From contig DAISKD010000001.1 in NCBI GenBank assembly GCA_036821185.1, positions 1 to 64,000 of the forward strand: a DNA stretch of 64,000 nt, read 5' to 3'. Made by a program: the position numbers and the translations under genes. Position 1 is the stretch's first letter. Every line of letters begins with the position of its first letter. The notes under the pieces were generated by a model, which was not told the origin of the DNA, ran no database searches, and worked only from the letters and a program-made list of their open reading frames with translations. The DNA is from CALJTV01 sp036821185 (GTDB lineage: Bacteria; Chloroflexota; Dehalococcoidia; GIF9; UBA5629). This document shows positions 25,778-33,178 of this stretch, piece after piece.

Positions 25778-26959
25778 ATGGCAGGACAGAGGATAAAAGT
25801 TGGCTTGGAAGGCTCATCTGCTGTGGCTGAGGCAGTCAAGCTAGCCCGAGTGGAAGCTATTGCTGCCTATCCTATCACCCCTCAGTCCCATATTGTCGAG
25901 CAGCTGGCCCAGTTTGTTGCTGATGGCGAGCTGGATGCCATATATATACCTGTGGAGTCGGAACATTCGGCGATGAGCGCCTGCTTAGGGATATCAGCTG
26001 CAGGTGCTCGGGCCTTTACTGCTACAGCTGGACAGGGGCTGGAATTAATGCACGAGGTGCTCTATGTAGCATCATCAATGCGCTTGCCTATAGTGATGGT
26101 AGTGGCTAACCGGGCGCTATCTGCTCCATTGAGCGTCTGGGGTGACCATTCAGATGTTATGGCAGTGAGAGACTGCGGCTGGATCCAGCTTTTTGCCGAG
26201 AATGTACAGCAAGCGTTTGATCTGGTGCTGTGTGCTTTCCGTATCGGGGTGGAGCCATCGGTATTGTTTCCAGTGATGGTGCACATCGATGGTTTCCACC
26301 TGTCACATGTAATCGAGCCACTCTATTTGCTTGACCAAGAGACGGTGGACAGGTTTTTGCCGCCATACCAGCGTCCCTATCCGCTGGATCCTGACATTCC
26401 GGTGACCATGGGCGACTTTGGTCCTCCGTTTATCTACACCGAGGCAAAGAAGGCACAGGACTTTGCCCTACGGTCGTCCAAGCAAGTAATCAAGGAGGTT
26501 TTGGACCAGTTTGGCAAGGTAAGTGGTAGAAATTATAAGCTGGTCGAAGAATATAGGGCAGACGGAGCCGAAGTTCTGCTTCTCTGTCTGGGGAGTTTCA
26601 GTGAGACAGCGATGATGGCCATAGACAGGATGCGAGAAGATGGTGAAAGCGTTGGGCTAGTAAGGTTGCGTCTGTGGCGGCCATTCCCTGTGGAGGAAGT
26701 CTGCGAAGCAGTAGCCAGAGCCAGGGTTTTGATTGTGTTAGACCGCTCTGTCTCCTTCGGAGGGTTACCTCCTGTATTTTCGGAAATTAGGGCTGCGCTT
26801 TACTCATTAGAAGCCAGACCGAAGGTGGTAGGCTTTGTCGGTGGGTTGGGTGGCAGGGATATCACAGCAGAAGACTTTATCGGGCTGGTGCAGCGCGGTG
26901 TGGAGAAGGCAAGGCAGAATAGGCTTGATGAAATTGAGATGTTCGGAGTAAGAGAGTAA
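25778..26959 (+). CDS. porA: 2-oxoacid:ferredoxin oxidoreductase, alpha subunit
   Basis: 393 residues. The pyrimidine-binding half of the TPP site (EAIAAYPITPQSHIVEQLAQF, then VESEHSAMSACLGISAAGARAFTATAGQGL) and the transketolase C-terminal domain (AEVLLLCLGSFSETAMMAIDRMREDGESVGLVRLRLWRPFP) are complete. The sequence is of the PorA type, so pyruvate is the likeliest substrate, giving acetyl-CoA and CO2 or the reverse for carbon fixation. One base separates it from the gamma-delta gene. Confidence 0.92.
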   Translation: MAGQRIKVGLEGSSAVAEAVKLARVEAIAAYPITPQSHIVEQLAQFVADGELDAIYIPVESEHSAMSACLGISAAGARAFTATAGQGLELMHEVLYVASSMRLPIVMVVANRALSAPLSVWGDHSDVMAVRDCGWIQLFAENVQQAFDLVLCAFRIGVEPSVLFPVMVHIDGFHLSHVIEPLYLLDQETVDRFLPPYQRPYPLDPDIPVTMGDFGPPFIYTEAKKAQDFALRSSKQVIKEVLDQFGKVSGRNYKLVEEYRADGAEVLLLCLGSFSETAMMAIDRMREDGESVGLVRLRLWRPFPVEEVCEAVARARVLIVLDRSVSFGGLPPVFSEIRAALYSLEARPKVVGFVGGLGGRDITAEDFIGLVQRGVEKARQNRLDEIEMFGVRE

Positions 26960-27892
26960 ATGGAAAGCTTGGCTATTTATGTTCCTCGGCTGGTGACTAC
27001 TAGAGAGTACTTTGCCCCAGGGCACCGGGCTTGTCTGGGTTGTGGTGAGGCTCTAGCAGTAAGATTGGTGTGTAAAGCTCTGGGCAGAAACGTAATAATT
27101 GCCAATGCTACCGGCTGCATGGAAATAGTGTCCTCCCAGCTCCCTTATACTTCGTGGGAGGTACCGTGGATCCATACCTTGTTTGAGAACACTGCCGCGG
27201 TGGCTTCGGGTATTGAGGCTGGGATAAAGATATTACAGCGAAAAGGCAAATATACGAAAAAGACTAAGGTGGTGGCTATGGCTGGCGATGGAGGTACCGC
27301 AGATATCGGTCTGCAGGCCCTCTCCGGGGCATTGGAACGGGGCCATAGCTTTGTCTACGTATGTTTTGATAATGAGGCTTACATGAACACTGGGATTCAG
27401 CGTTCTGGAGCAACCCCGTTTGGAGCTTCTACCACCACAGCCCCTGCGGGAAAGAAGAGCATCGGGCAAACCACGTGGAAAAAGAATATGCCAGCGATCG
27501 CGCTGGCGCACGGAATACCTTATGTGGCTACAGCATGCCCCAGTTACCCGTTTGATCTGATGAACAAAGTCCGCAAGGCCATGCAAATCGAAGGGACTAC
27601 CTATATTCATGTGTTGTCTGTTTGTCCTACAGGCTGGCGTATGTCTTCTGATTTGACCATTAGAGTGGGTCGTCTGGCTGTAGAGACAGGCATTTTCCCT
27701 ATTTATGAGGTTGAGAACGGCAGGTATAGCCTAAATATTGATTTACCCCAGTTGCGCCCGGTAGAAGAGTATCTGAAGCTACAGGGGCGGTTTAGACACC
27801 TTGACAAAGAAGCGATAGCTCTGATTCAGGAGCGTGTCAGCAAGGAATACAGTGAATTGAAAAGCAAAGCTGGAGGTTATGCCAATCGATGA
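26960..27892 (+). CDS. porB: 2-oxoacid:ferredoxin oxidoreductase, beta subunit
   Basis: 310 residues. ACLGCGEALAVR near the N-terminus and NATGCMEIV supply Cys ligands of the proximal [4Fe-4S] cluster. AMAGDGGTADIGLQALSGALERG to FDNEAYMNTGIQRSG is the TPP diphosphate and Mg-binding motif. PAGKKSIGQTTWKKN and a late SVCPTGWRM are typical of PorB. The catalytic TPP subunit is complete. Its start follows the porA stop directly and its end overlaps the NuoE-like gene by four bases (ATGA). Confidence 0.93.
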   Translation: MESLAIYVPRLVTTREYFAPGHRACLGCGEALAVRLVCKALGRNVIIANATGCMEIVSSQLPYTSWEVPWIHTLFENTAAVASGIEAGIKILQRKGKYTKKTKVVAMAGDGGTADIGLQALSGALERGHSFVYVCFDNEAYMNTGIQRSGATPFGASTTTAPAGKKSIGQTTWKKNMPAIALAHGIPYVATACPSYPFDLMNKVRKAMQIEGTTYIHVLSVCPTGWRMSSDLTIRVGRLAVETGIFPIYEVENGRYSLNIDLPQLRPVEEYLKLQGRFRHLDKEAIALIQERVSKEYSELKSKAGGYANR

Positions 27893-28356
27893 GTGACAGG
27901 GTCGTCTCTATAGTCGAGAAGTACCACCATGACCGGGGTCAGCTTGTTGCTATACTACAGGACATCCAGGGTGAATATCGTTATTTGCCCAAAGAGGCAT
28001 TGGTGAAGGTAAGCCAGATATTGAGCATCCCGTTGAGTCAGGTATACAACGTGGCGACTTTTTTTAAGGCGTTTAGCTTGAACCCGAGGGGTGAACGCAC
28101 GATAAACGTCTGTCTTGGGACCGCGTGCCATGTGAGAGGTGCAGTAAGAGTGTTGGAGAAACTGGAGCGGAGTTTAGGCATAAAATCTGGTGAGACTACC
28201 CCGAACCTCAAGTTTACTCTGGAGACGGTGAATTGTATGGGTGCCTGTGCCCTGGGTCCTGTGGTGCGTGTTGATGGTGAATACTTCGGGCAGATGAGTA
28301 TAGAAAAGGTCGACCATATGTTAGAGCAATTTAAGGTGGAATGGGGAACAAAATAA
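27889..28356 (+). CDS. NuoE-like [2Fe-2S] subunit
   Basis: 155 residues, thioredoxin-like ferredoxin of the NuoE/HydC/HoxE family. CLGTACHVRGA and CMGACALGPVV hold the four cluster cysteines. It normally docks on a NuoF-type flavoprotein. Its ATG overlaps the porB stop as ATGA, so it is translationally tied to the oxidoreductase. There is no other complex I gene nearby, so it belongs to a soluble module rather than respiratory complex I. Confidence 0.9.
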   Translation: MSDRVVSIVEKYHHDRGQLVAILQDIQGEYRYLPKEALVKVSQILSIPLSQVYNVATFFKAFSLNPRGERTINVCLGTACHVRGAVRVLEKLERSLGIKSGETTPNLKFTLETVNCMGACALGPVVRVDGEYFGQMSIEKVDHMLEQFKVEWGTK

Positions 28357-28375
28357 TTGCAAAAAGAAAGAACCT

Positions 28376-30232
28376 ATGAGGCAAAGACTTAGCTCTGTAG
28401 ATGCGTTAGAGGCGTTAAGACAGGAGCTTTCCCAGTCCAGAAGAAGAGACAAGCTGACAATTGTCATTTGTCATGGTACAGGCTGTCAGGCTTACGGATG
28501 CAAGAAGGTGGCAGATTCCTTCCTGGCTAAGATCAGTCAACTGGGTCTTGAGGGAAAGGTGGTGGTAAGGGCAACTGGCTGTCATGGCTTCTGTGAGAGA
28601 GGCCCGGTAGCAGTCATCCAGCCGGGAGACGTTTTCTATCAACGGCTAGCTCCAGAGGATGCAGGTGAGATATTGGATAAGCTGCTGAGGGGGGGTGTTG
28701 TGGATAGGTTGCTCTACCATGACCCTGTCACAGGTAAGGGGGTTATAAAATACCATGATATACCCTTCTATAAAAAACAGGTGAGACTCGTTTTTGGAAA
28801 TAACGGCGAGATAGACCCGACAAGCATCGAGGATTATATAGCCATAGGCGGCTATTCTGCTTTGAGTAAAGCGCTTTTCCATATGTCACCGGATGAGATA
28901 ATAGAAGAGGTGAAACGCTCTGGGCTAAGGGGACGTGGTGGTGGTGGTTTTCCTACAGGAATAAAGTGGGAGTCCTGCCGCAATGCTACCGGGGAGTTAA
29001 AATACGTTATTGTTAATGCCGATGAGGGCGACCCTGGCGCCTACATGGATAGAAGCCTTCTCGAGGGCAATCCGCACAGCGTGCTTGAGGGGTTGATCAT
29101 AGGTGCTTATGCTATCGGTGCGCACGAAGGCTATATCTATGTGCGTCATGAATACCCTCTGGCTGTAGAGAATGCTAGAATAGCCATTGAGCAGGCTCGC
29201 GAGCTGGGGCTGTTGGGCAGAAATATTTTAGGTTCTGGCTTCGATTTCGATGTCCGCATAACCAGAGGTGGTGGAGCTTTTGTCTGCGGTGAATCCACAG
29301 CTTTGATGGCATCCCTGGAGGGCAGGGTTGGCGAGCCCCGTGCCAAGTATGTGCATACTGTGGAAAGAGGGCTATGGGACAGACCTACAAACTTGAACAA
29401 TGTGGAGACCTGGGCAAATGTGCCGCTGATAATTAATAGGGGTGCTGACTGGTATCGTACTATAGGCACGGAGAATAGCAAAGGAACAAAAATATTCTCC
29501 TTGGTGGGGAAGGTCAATAATACGGGGTTGGTGGAAGTGCCCATGGGTATTACTTTGCGGGAGATCATTTTCGATATCGGTGGCGGGATCAAGGGTGGTA
29601 AGAAATTCAAGGCGGTTCAAACAGGTGGCCCTTCTGGTGGCTGTTTACCGGAAGGTTTGCTCGACCTTCCAGTGGATTTTGACGAACTGACCAAAGCTGG
29701 TTCAATGATGGGTTCGGGGGGCATGATCGTCATGGATGAGACGACGTGCATGGTTGATGTGGCAAAGTATTTCCTTACTTTTTTGGAAGAGGAATCTTGT
29801 GGCAAGTGTGTACCCTGTCGTGAAGGTATCAAAAGGATGAAACAGATTCTGGACGATATTACAGAAGGCAAAGGACGAGATGGTGATCTTGAGCTACTGC
29901 AACAAATATCAGGCACACTTGTTGATAGCTCACTGTGCGCCTTAGGTAGCACAGCCCCAAACCCTATTTTGACCACTATACGCTATTTTAGGGACGAATA
30001 TGAGGCTCATATCAAGGACAAGAGATGTCCTGCGGGTGTCTGTAAGGCACTGATCCATTACTATATTATCGAGGAGAAATGTCCTGGGTGCGGCTTGTGT
30101 GTGAAAGCGTGTCCCCAGGGGGCGATAACTTTTATGGGAAAGAAAAAACCTGTAACTTTGGATGAGTCCAGGTGTATTAAGTGTGGCGCTTGCTATGATG
30201 TCTGTAAGCTAGGAGCAATTGGCGTGAGGTAA
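28376..30232 (+). CDS. NuoF/HydB-like NADH-binding flavoprotein
   Basis: 618 residues in four parts. An N-terminal thioredoxin-like [2Fe-2S] domain (CHGTGCQAYGC, ATGCHGFCERGP, about 32-85). The NuoF core with GRGGGGFPTGIKWE (FMN) and GGGAFVCGESTALMASLEG (NADH). A [4Fe-4S] motif SCGKCVPCREG near 475-483. A C-terminal 2[4Fe-4S] ferredoxin (CPGCGLCVKACP, CIKCGACYDVC). This layout matches HydB of NAD-linked, often electron-bifurcating, hydrogenases rather than plain complex I NuoF. It should exchange electrons between NAD(H) and iron-sulphur clusters. Confidence 0.9.
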   Translation: MRQRLSSVDALEALRQELSQSRRRDKLTIVICHGTGCQAYGCKKVADSFLAKISQLGLEGKVVVRATGCHGFCERGPVAVIQPGDVFYQRLAPEDAGEILDKLLRGGVVDRLLYHDPVTGKGVIKYHDIPFYKKQVRLVFGNNGEIDPTSIEDYIAIGGYSALSKALFHMSPDEIIEEVKRSGLRGRGGGGFPTGIKWESCRNATGELKYVIVNADEGDPGAYMDRSLLEGNPHSVLEGLIIGAYAIGAHEGYIYVRHEYPLAVENARIAIEQARELGLLGRNILGSGFDFDVRITRGGGAFVCGESTALMASLEGRVGEPRAKYVHTVERGLWDRPTNLNNVETWANVPLIINRGADWYRTIGTENSKGTKIFSLVGKVNNTGLVEVPMGITLREIIFDIGGGIKGGKKFKAVQTGGPSGGCLPEGLLDLPVDFDELTKAGSMMGSGGMIVMDETTCMVDVAKYFLTFLEEESCGKCVPCREGIKRMKQILDDITEGKGRDGDLELLQQISGTLVDSSLCALGSTAPNPILTTIRYFRDEYEAHIKDKRCPAGVCKALIHYYIIEEKCPGCGLCVKACPQGAITFMGKKKPVTLDESRCIKCGACYDVCKLGAIGVR

Positions 30233-30235
30233 AAG

Positions 30236-30955
30236 ATGGTAAGTCTGACTATAGACGGTCGTGCGTTTCAGGCAAAAAAGGGGCAAACAATACTACAAGT
30301 TGCGAGAGAAAATGGCATTGAAATACCAACCCTCTGTTACCATGAGGCGGTTGAGCCATATGGCGCTTGCCGTTTGTGCATTGTAGAGATATCTAAGGGA
30401 GGACGCTCACGAGTGGTGGCTTCGTGTCTATATCCTGTCGAGGATGGACTTGAGGTGAAAACTGCGTCTCCCCTGGTCCTCAGTAACCGCAGGATGTTGC
30501 TGGAACTACTTTTGGCCAAATGCTCTAAGAACCCTGTTGTCAGAGGCTTGGCGGCAGAAATGGGTGTCGATGGCACGTTTGTTCGTGACGAGTATCTTGA
30601 AGACCATGACTGCATCGTTTGCGGTCTCTGTGTTAGGGTGTGTGAGCAGATTGTTGGTGTTAGCGCCATAAGCCTGGTGAGCCGGGGAGTGAACAAACAC
30701 CCTGCCCCTCCTTTTCATGAGCCGGCAGTCGATTGTATCGGATGCGGCTCTTGCTACTATATCTGTCCAACCGGTGCCATAAAGCTGGAGGACAGGGGTG
30801 ATACCCGGATAATCCATAACTGGAAAGTGGAATTCAAACTGAAGAAGTGTAAGGTATGCGGCAACTATTGGGCACCGGAGAAACAACTGGAGTACATTGC
30901 TCAGAAGTGGAACTTACCCGAAGGGTTTTTTGATGTCTGCCCTACTTGCCGGTAG
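30236..30955 (+). CDS. HoxU/HydA N-terminal-like iron-sulphur subunit with Cys-rich tail
   Basis: 239 residues, GAGGT before the ATG. An N-terminal [2Fe-2S] ferredoxin (CYHEAVEPYGACRLCIVE, then SCLYP) and a second region with two [4Fe-4S] motifs (CIVCGLCVRVCE, CIGCGSCYYICP) resemble the start of NuoG or HydA. There is no H-cluster or molybdopterin domain. Instead the last 35 residues carry CKVCG and CPTC, a four-Cys site. It is probably the wire between the flavoprotein and the 2-oxoacid oxidoreductase; hydrogenase activity can be excluded from this chain. Confidence 0.85.
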   Translation: MVSLTIDGRAFQAKKGQTILQVARENGIEIPTLCYHEAVEPYGACRLCIVEISKGGRSRVVASCLYPVEDGLEVKTASPLVLSNRRMLLELLLAKCSKNPVVRGLAAEMGVDGTFVRDEYLEDHDCIVCGLCVRVCEQIVGVSAISLVSRGVNKHPAPPFHEPAVDCIGCGSCYYICPTGAIKLEDRGDTRIIHNWKVEFKLKKCKVCGNYWAPEKQLEYIAQKWNLPEGFFDVCPTCR

Positions 30956-31013
30956 CTGCCTTTTTGCCGTCTCCTTTTGACTGAAACAGGCCTTTTATCT
31001 ATACTGTGTCTTG

Positions 31014-31089
31014 CGGGGTGTAGCGCAGTGGCTAGCGCGCATGGTTTGGGACCATGAGGTCGGAGGTTCAAATCCTCTCACCCCGACCA
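31014..31089 (+). tRNA. tRNA-Pro (anticodon TGG)
   Basis: Acceptor CGGGGTG/CACCCCG, D stem GCGC/GCGC, anticodon stem CATGG/CCATG with loop TTTGGGA (anticodon TGG, codon CCA), T arm GGAGG-TTCAAAT-CCTCT, discriminator A and encoded CCA (31087-31089). It faces the end of the SDR gene. Confidence 0.96.
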
Positions 31090-31110
31090 CCGATTAGACA
31101 AGGGACTCGG

Positions 31111-31965
31111 CTAAATCTGGCTGTATCCGCTCCCCGGCCTGTCAACCCCAAAGCCCTTAGCTTCAGGTATCCAGCCGAACTCCTTCAATATTGCTTGGCT
31201 GTAAGTAACGCGTCCGGTGATCTTGTCCAAAGGGGCTGTTGCCAGGAGCAGAGCCGCCTTAGCCATCATCTCCGGCGGCTCCGCTCGTGGATCCTCGGGC
31301 CCAGATGCCATTCCAAAGTACAAAGTGCCAGGTGTGACTACAAGCTGGGACGGGGATAGAGCAGTCACGGAAATGCCATACTGGTATACTTCTTCGGCCA
31401 GTCCCTGAGTAAACCTTTCTATTGCCGCTTTTTGGGCCCCATACTTTGTGCCGGAATAACCTGAGGGCTGTCTATTTTTATAAGGACCGCGTCCTGGGCC
31501 GATGGCGGCACTTGATGAAATGTTCACAATGGCACCACTTCGGCGACTGATCATGTCTGGTAGTACCAGTTTGGTCAATATGAAGATGGCGCGTGGGCCC
31601 ACTGCCCACGATGTGTCCCATTGTTTGAGTGTCAGATCCTTGATCGGGGCAAAGTAGCTTACCGCGGCATTATTTATCAGGATATCTACAGGCCCAAACG
31701 CCTGTTTGGCTTTTGCCACAAGCTGCTCGCAGTCGTTTTCTTTTGACAGGTCAGTTTGCACCGCTAGAGCGATGCCACCGGCTGCTGTAATTTCTGAAAC
31801 TGTGGTAGTTAATGAGCCCTCGAAGACCTTGTGGTCACCTTCGTGTAGTGAACGGGCAGCGCAGACCACTTTGGCTCCCTCGGCTGCGAACAGCTTGGCG
31901 ATTGCTTTACCAATGCCACGACTTGCCCCAGTCACTATTGTCACTTTGCCATCAAGTTTACCCAT
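31111..31965 (-). CDS. SDR-family oxidoreductase
   Basis: 284 residues, Rossmann fold. TGASRGIG (13-20) binds NAD(P), NNAA supports the fold, and SSSAA with YSGTK gives the catalytic Ser and YxxxK. The segment between the Ser and Tyr (GPGRGPYKNRQPSG) and the region after the second strand are longer than in the smallest SDRs. Substrate is not evident; with acyl-CoA genes nearby a hydroxyacyl-CoA role is possible but unproven. The ATG follows GGGGGCTTGTA, a weak site. Confidence 0.87.
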   Translation of the reverse strand: MGKLDGKVTIVTGASRGIGKAIAKLFAAEGAKVVCAARSLHEGDHKVFEGSLTTTVSEITAAGGIALAVQTDLSKENDCEQLVAKAKQAFGPVDILINNAAVSYFAPIKDLTLKQWDTSWAVGPRAIFILTKLVLPDMISRRSGAIVNISSSAAIGPGRGPYKNRQPSGYSGTKYGAQKAAIERFTQGLAEEVYQYGISVTALSPSQLVVTPGTLYFGMASGPEDPRAEPPEMMAKAALLLATAPLDKITGRVTYSQAILKEFGWIPEAKGFGVDRPGSGYSQI

Positions 31966-32046
31966 TACAAGCCCCCTTTACTTCAAGATGTTTCTTAGAA
32001 TGTAGGTGAAATATTGTGGTTTGTCAAACAAATCAAGGACCTACCA

Positions 32047-32328
32047 TCAGCAGAAGGGACAACGCATTGCTCGGCTGACCACTGTAGCCTTAACGCGTAT
32101 TTTCCCGTGATAGGGGCAATCGAGCTCATAGTTTGCCTGCACTATGCGTACATCATCAGGCGAAGTTAAGCTTGCTGGCTTTGAAATAATTTGGTCTATA
32201 GTGTGGCTGAGCTCGTTAGTCGTGCTATCGCGGTATGGCGCGCCGCACTTTGGACACCTGGTAGCATCAGGCAAGGCGATACATCCACACCTCGAACACT
32301 CGGCCCTTTCTTTTATAGCCTGTAGCAT
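32047..32328 (-). CDS. Small two-ribbon zinc protein behind lexA
   Basis: 93 residues. The ATG at 32328 has AAGGAGG six bases upstream; an ATG six codons earlier is in frame but overlaps that site. CSRCGCIALPDATRCPKCG is one treble-clef or ribbon, and CPYHG with a terminal RCPFC could form a second site using His. Between them lies a helix with HTIDQIISKP. I do not recognise the family. It follows lexA by 55 bases on the same strand and may share its promoter. Confidence 0.6.
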   Translation of the reverse strand: MLQAIKERAECSRCGCIALPDATRCPKCGAPYRDSTTNELSHTIDQIISKPASLTSPDDVRIVQANYELDCPYHGKIRVKATVVSRAMRCPFC

Positions 32329-32383
32329 ACTCTTCCTCCTTATCATGGCGTCTCTAAGGGTAGTTGTTTTATATTTGGGAGTC

Positions 32384-33013
32384 CTACAATTTTCTAATAA
32401 CAGCTATAACTTTGCCTTGGATCTCCACATTGTCCGGCGTTGTGTACAACGGATGCATTTGGGAGTTAGCTGGTTGCAAGCGTATTCTTTTCTCCTCATA
32501 GAAGATCCTTTTAAGAGTCACCTCTTGTCTGTCCTTAAGCCAGACGGCTACCATATCTCCATCGTTTGCCGTGTTGACTGACTCCAGGATCACTATATCC
32601 CCGTCATCTATGAGGGCATCGACCAAAGAGAGCCCTTTGACTTTCAAAGCGTATACGTTCTTTCCTGCGGTGAAGCCTTCGGCGATTTCAATGGTTTCTG
32701 AAGCTTCACTTTGCCAGGTTTCAGCAGTAGGCACCGGGATCGGTTCGCCCGCGGCAATTGTGCCCAGAAGCGGCACTGAGATAGTCTTCTTCCTGTTAGT
32801 AAGCTGGATACTCCTGAACACTTCTGGGTCGCGGTGTATATAGCCCTCCCTTTCAAGCACGTTCAAGTGGTGTTGCACTACAGCGGTAGAGCTGATGTTG
32901 CAGCCTCTAAGAATGTCTCTTACGGTGGGCGAATACCCTTTTTCCGCAATGAAATCATGAATAAATCTTAGTATACTTTGCCTCGTTCTATTCGTGGTAG
33001 ACGGTTTTCTCAT
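32384..33013 (-). CDS. lexA: LexA repressor
   Basis: 209 residues from ATG 33013 with AAAGGAG nine bases upstream. The N-terminal winged helix (RQSILRFIHDFIAEKGYSPTVRDIL) binds DNA, followed by the Ala-Gly self-cleavage site in GTIAAGEPI. The S24 protease domain has Ser in VKGLSLVDALIDDGD and Lys in EVTLKR. The motif around the serine reads GLSL instead of the common GDSM, yet catalytic residues remain. RecA filaments trigger cleavage and derepress DNA-damage genes. A promoter and operator candidate lie directly upstream, consistent with autoregulation. Confidence 0.94.
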   Translation of the reverse strand: MRKPSTTNRTRQSILRFIHDFIAEKGYSPTVRDILRGCNISSTAVVQHHLNVLEREGYIHRDPEVFRSIQLTNRKKTISVPLLGTIAAGEPIPVPTAETWQSEASETIEIAEGFTAGKNVYALKVKGLSLVDALIDDGDIVILESVNTANDGDMVAVWLKDRQEVTLKRIFYEEKRIRLQPANSQMHPLYTTPDNVEIQGKVIAVIRKL

Positions 33014-33030
33014 TTTCCCCGCTCCTTTAT

Positions 33031-33044
33031 AGTACACAAGTTCT
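33031..33044 (-). promoter_or_regulatory. Candidate LexA operator
   Basis: AGAACTTGTGTACT on the minus strand, one mismatch from the palindrome AGAAC-N4-GTTCT related to the Gram-positive LexA box. It spans about +1 to +14 of the predicted lexA transcript, an effective position for repression. I did not find the same site before recA, uvrB or ruvC in this window. Confidence 0.55.
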
Positions 33045-33051
33045 ACAAACA

Positions 33052-33080
33052 AGTGTACAATCTATTTCGACGTCTGTCAA
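33052..33080 (-). promoter_or_regulatory. lexA promoter
   Basis: On the minus strand a perfect TTGACA (33075-33080), 17-base spacer and TACACT (33052-33057). Transcription would start near 33045, giving a leader of about 32 bases that includes the Shine-Dalgarno. Confidence 0.7.
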
Positions 33081-33128
33081 GTCCTGGAGAAGTTTGCTGG
33101 TTCGATGTGATTTGCTGGTAGAAGAAAA

Positions 33129-33159
33129 AAATTAGCCCCTCGGGGAGAGGGGCTAATTT
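33129..33159 (-). terminator. Terminator after the acyl-CoA dehydrogenase operon
   Basis: Thirteen-pair stem (33129-33141 with 33147-33159), loop GGGGA, built on TTAGCCCCTC. On the minus strand it is followed by TTTTTTTCTTC, a good U-tract. It lies 20 bases beyond the dehydrogenase stop and insulates lexA. Confidence 0.88.
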
Positions 33160-33178
33160 AGCGATACTACGATGGATA

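Noticed and set aside
30236..30955. Hydrogenase large subunit (HydA)
   Set aside because: The chain has the N-terminal iron-sulphur domains only and lacks the H-cluster motifs.
31054..31359. 101-codon frame starting inside tRNA-Pro
   Set aside because: Begins in the tRNA and runs antisense to the SDR gene; no coding features.
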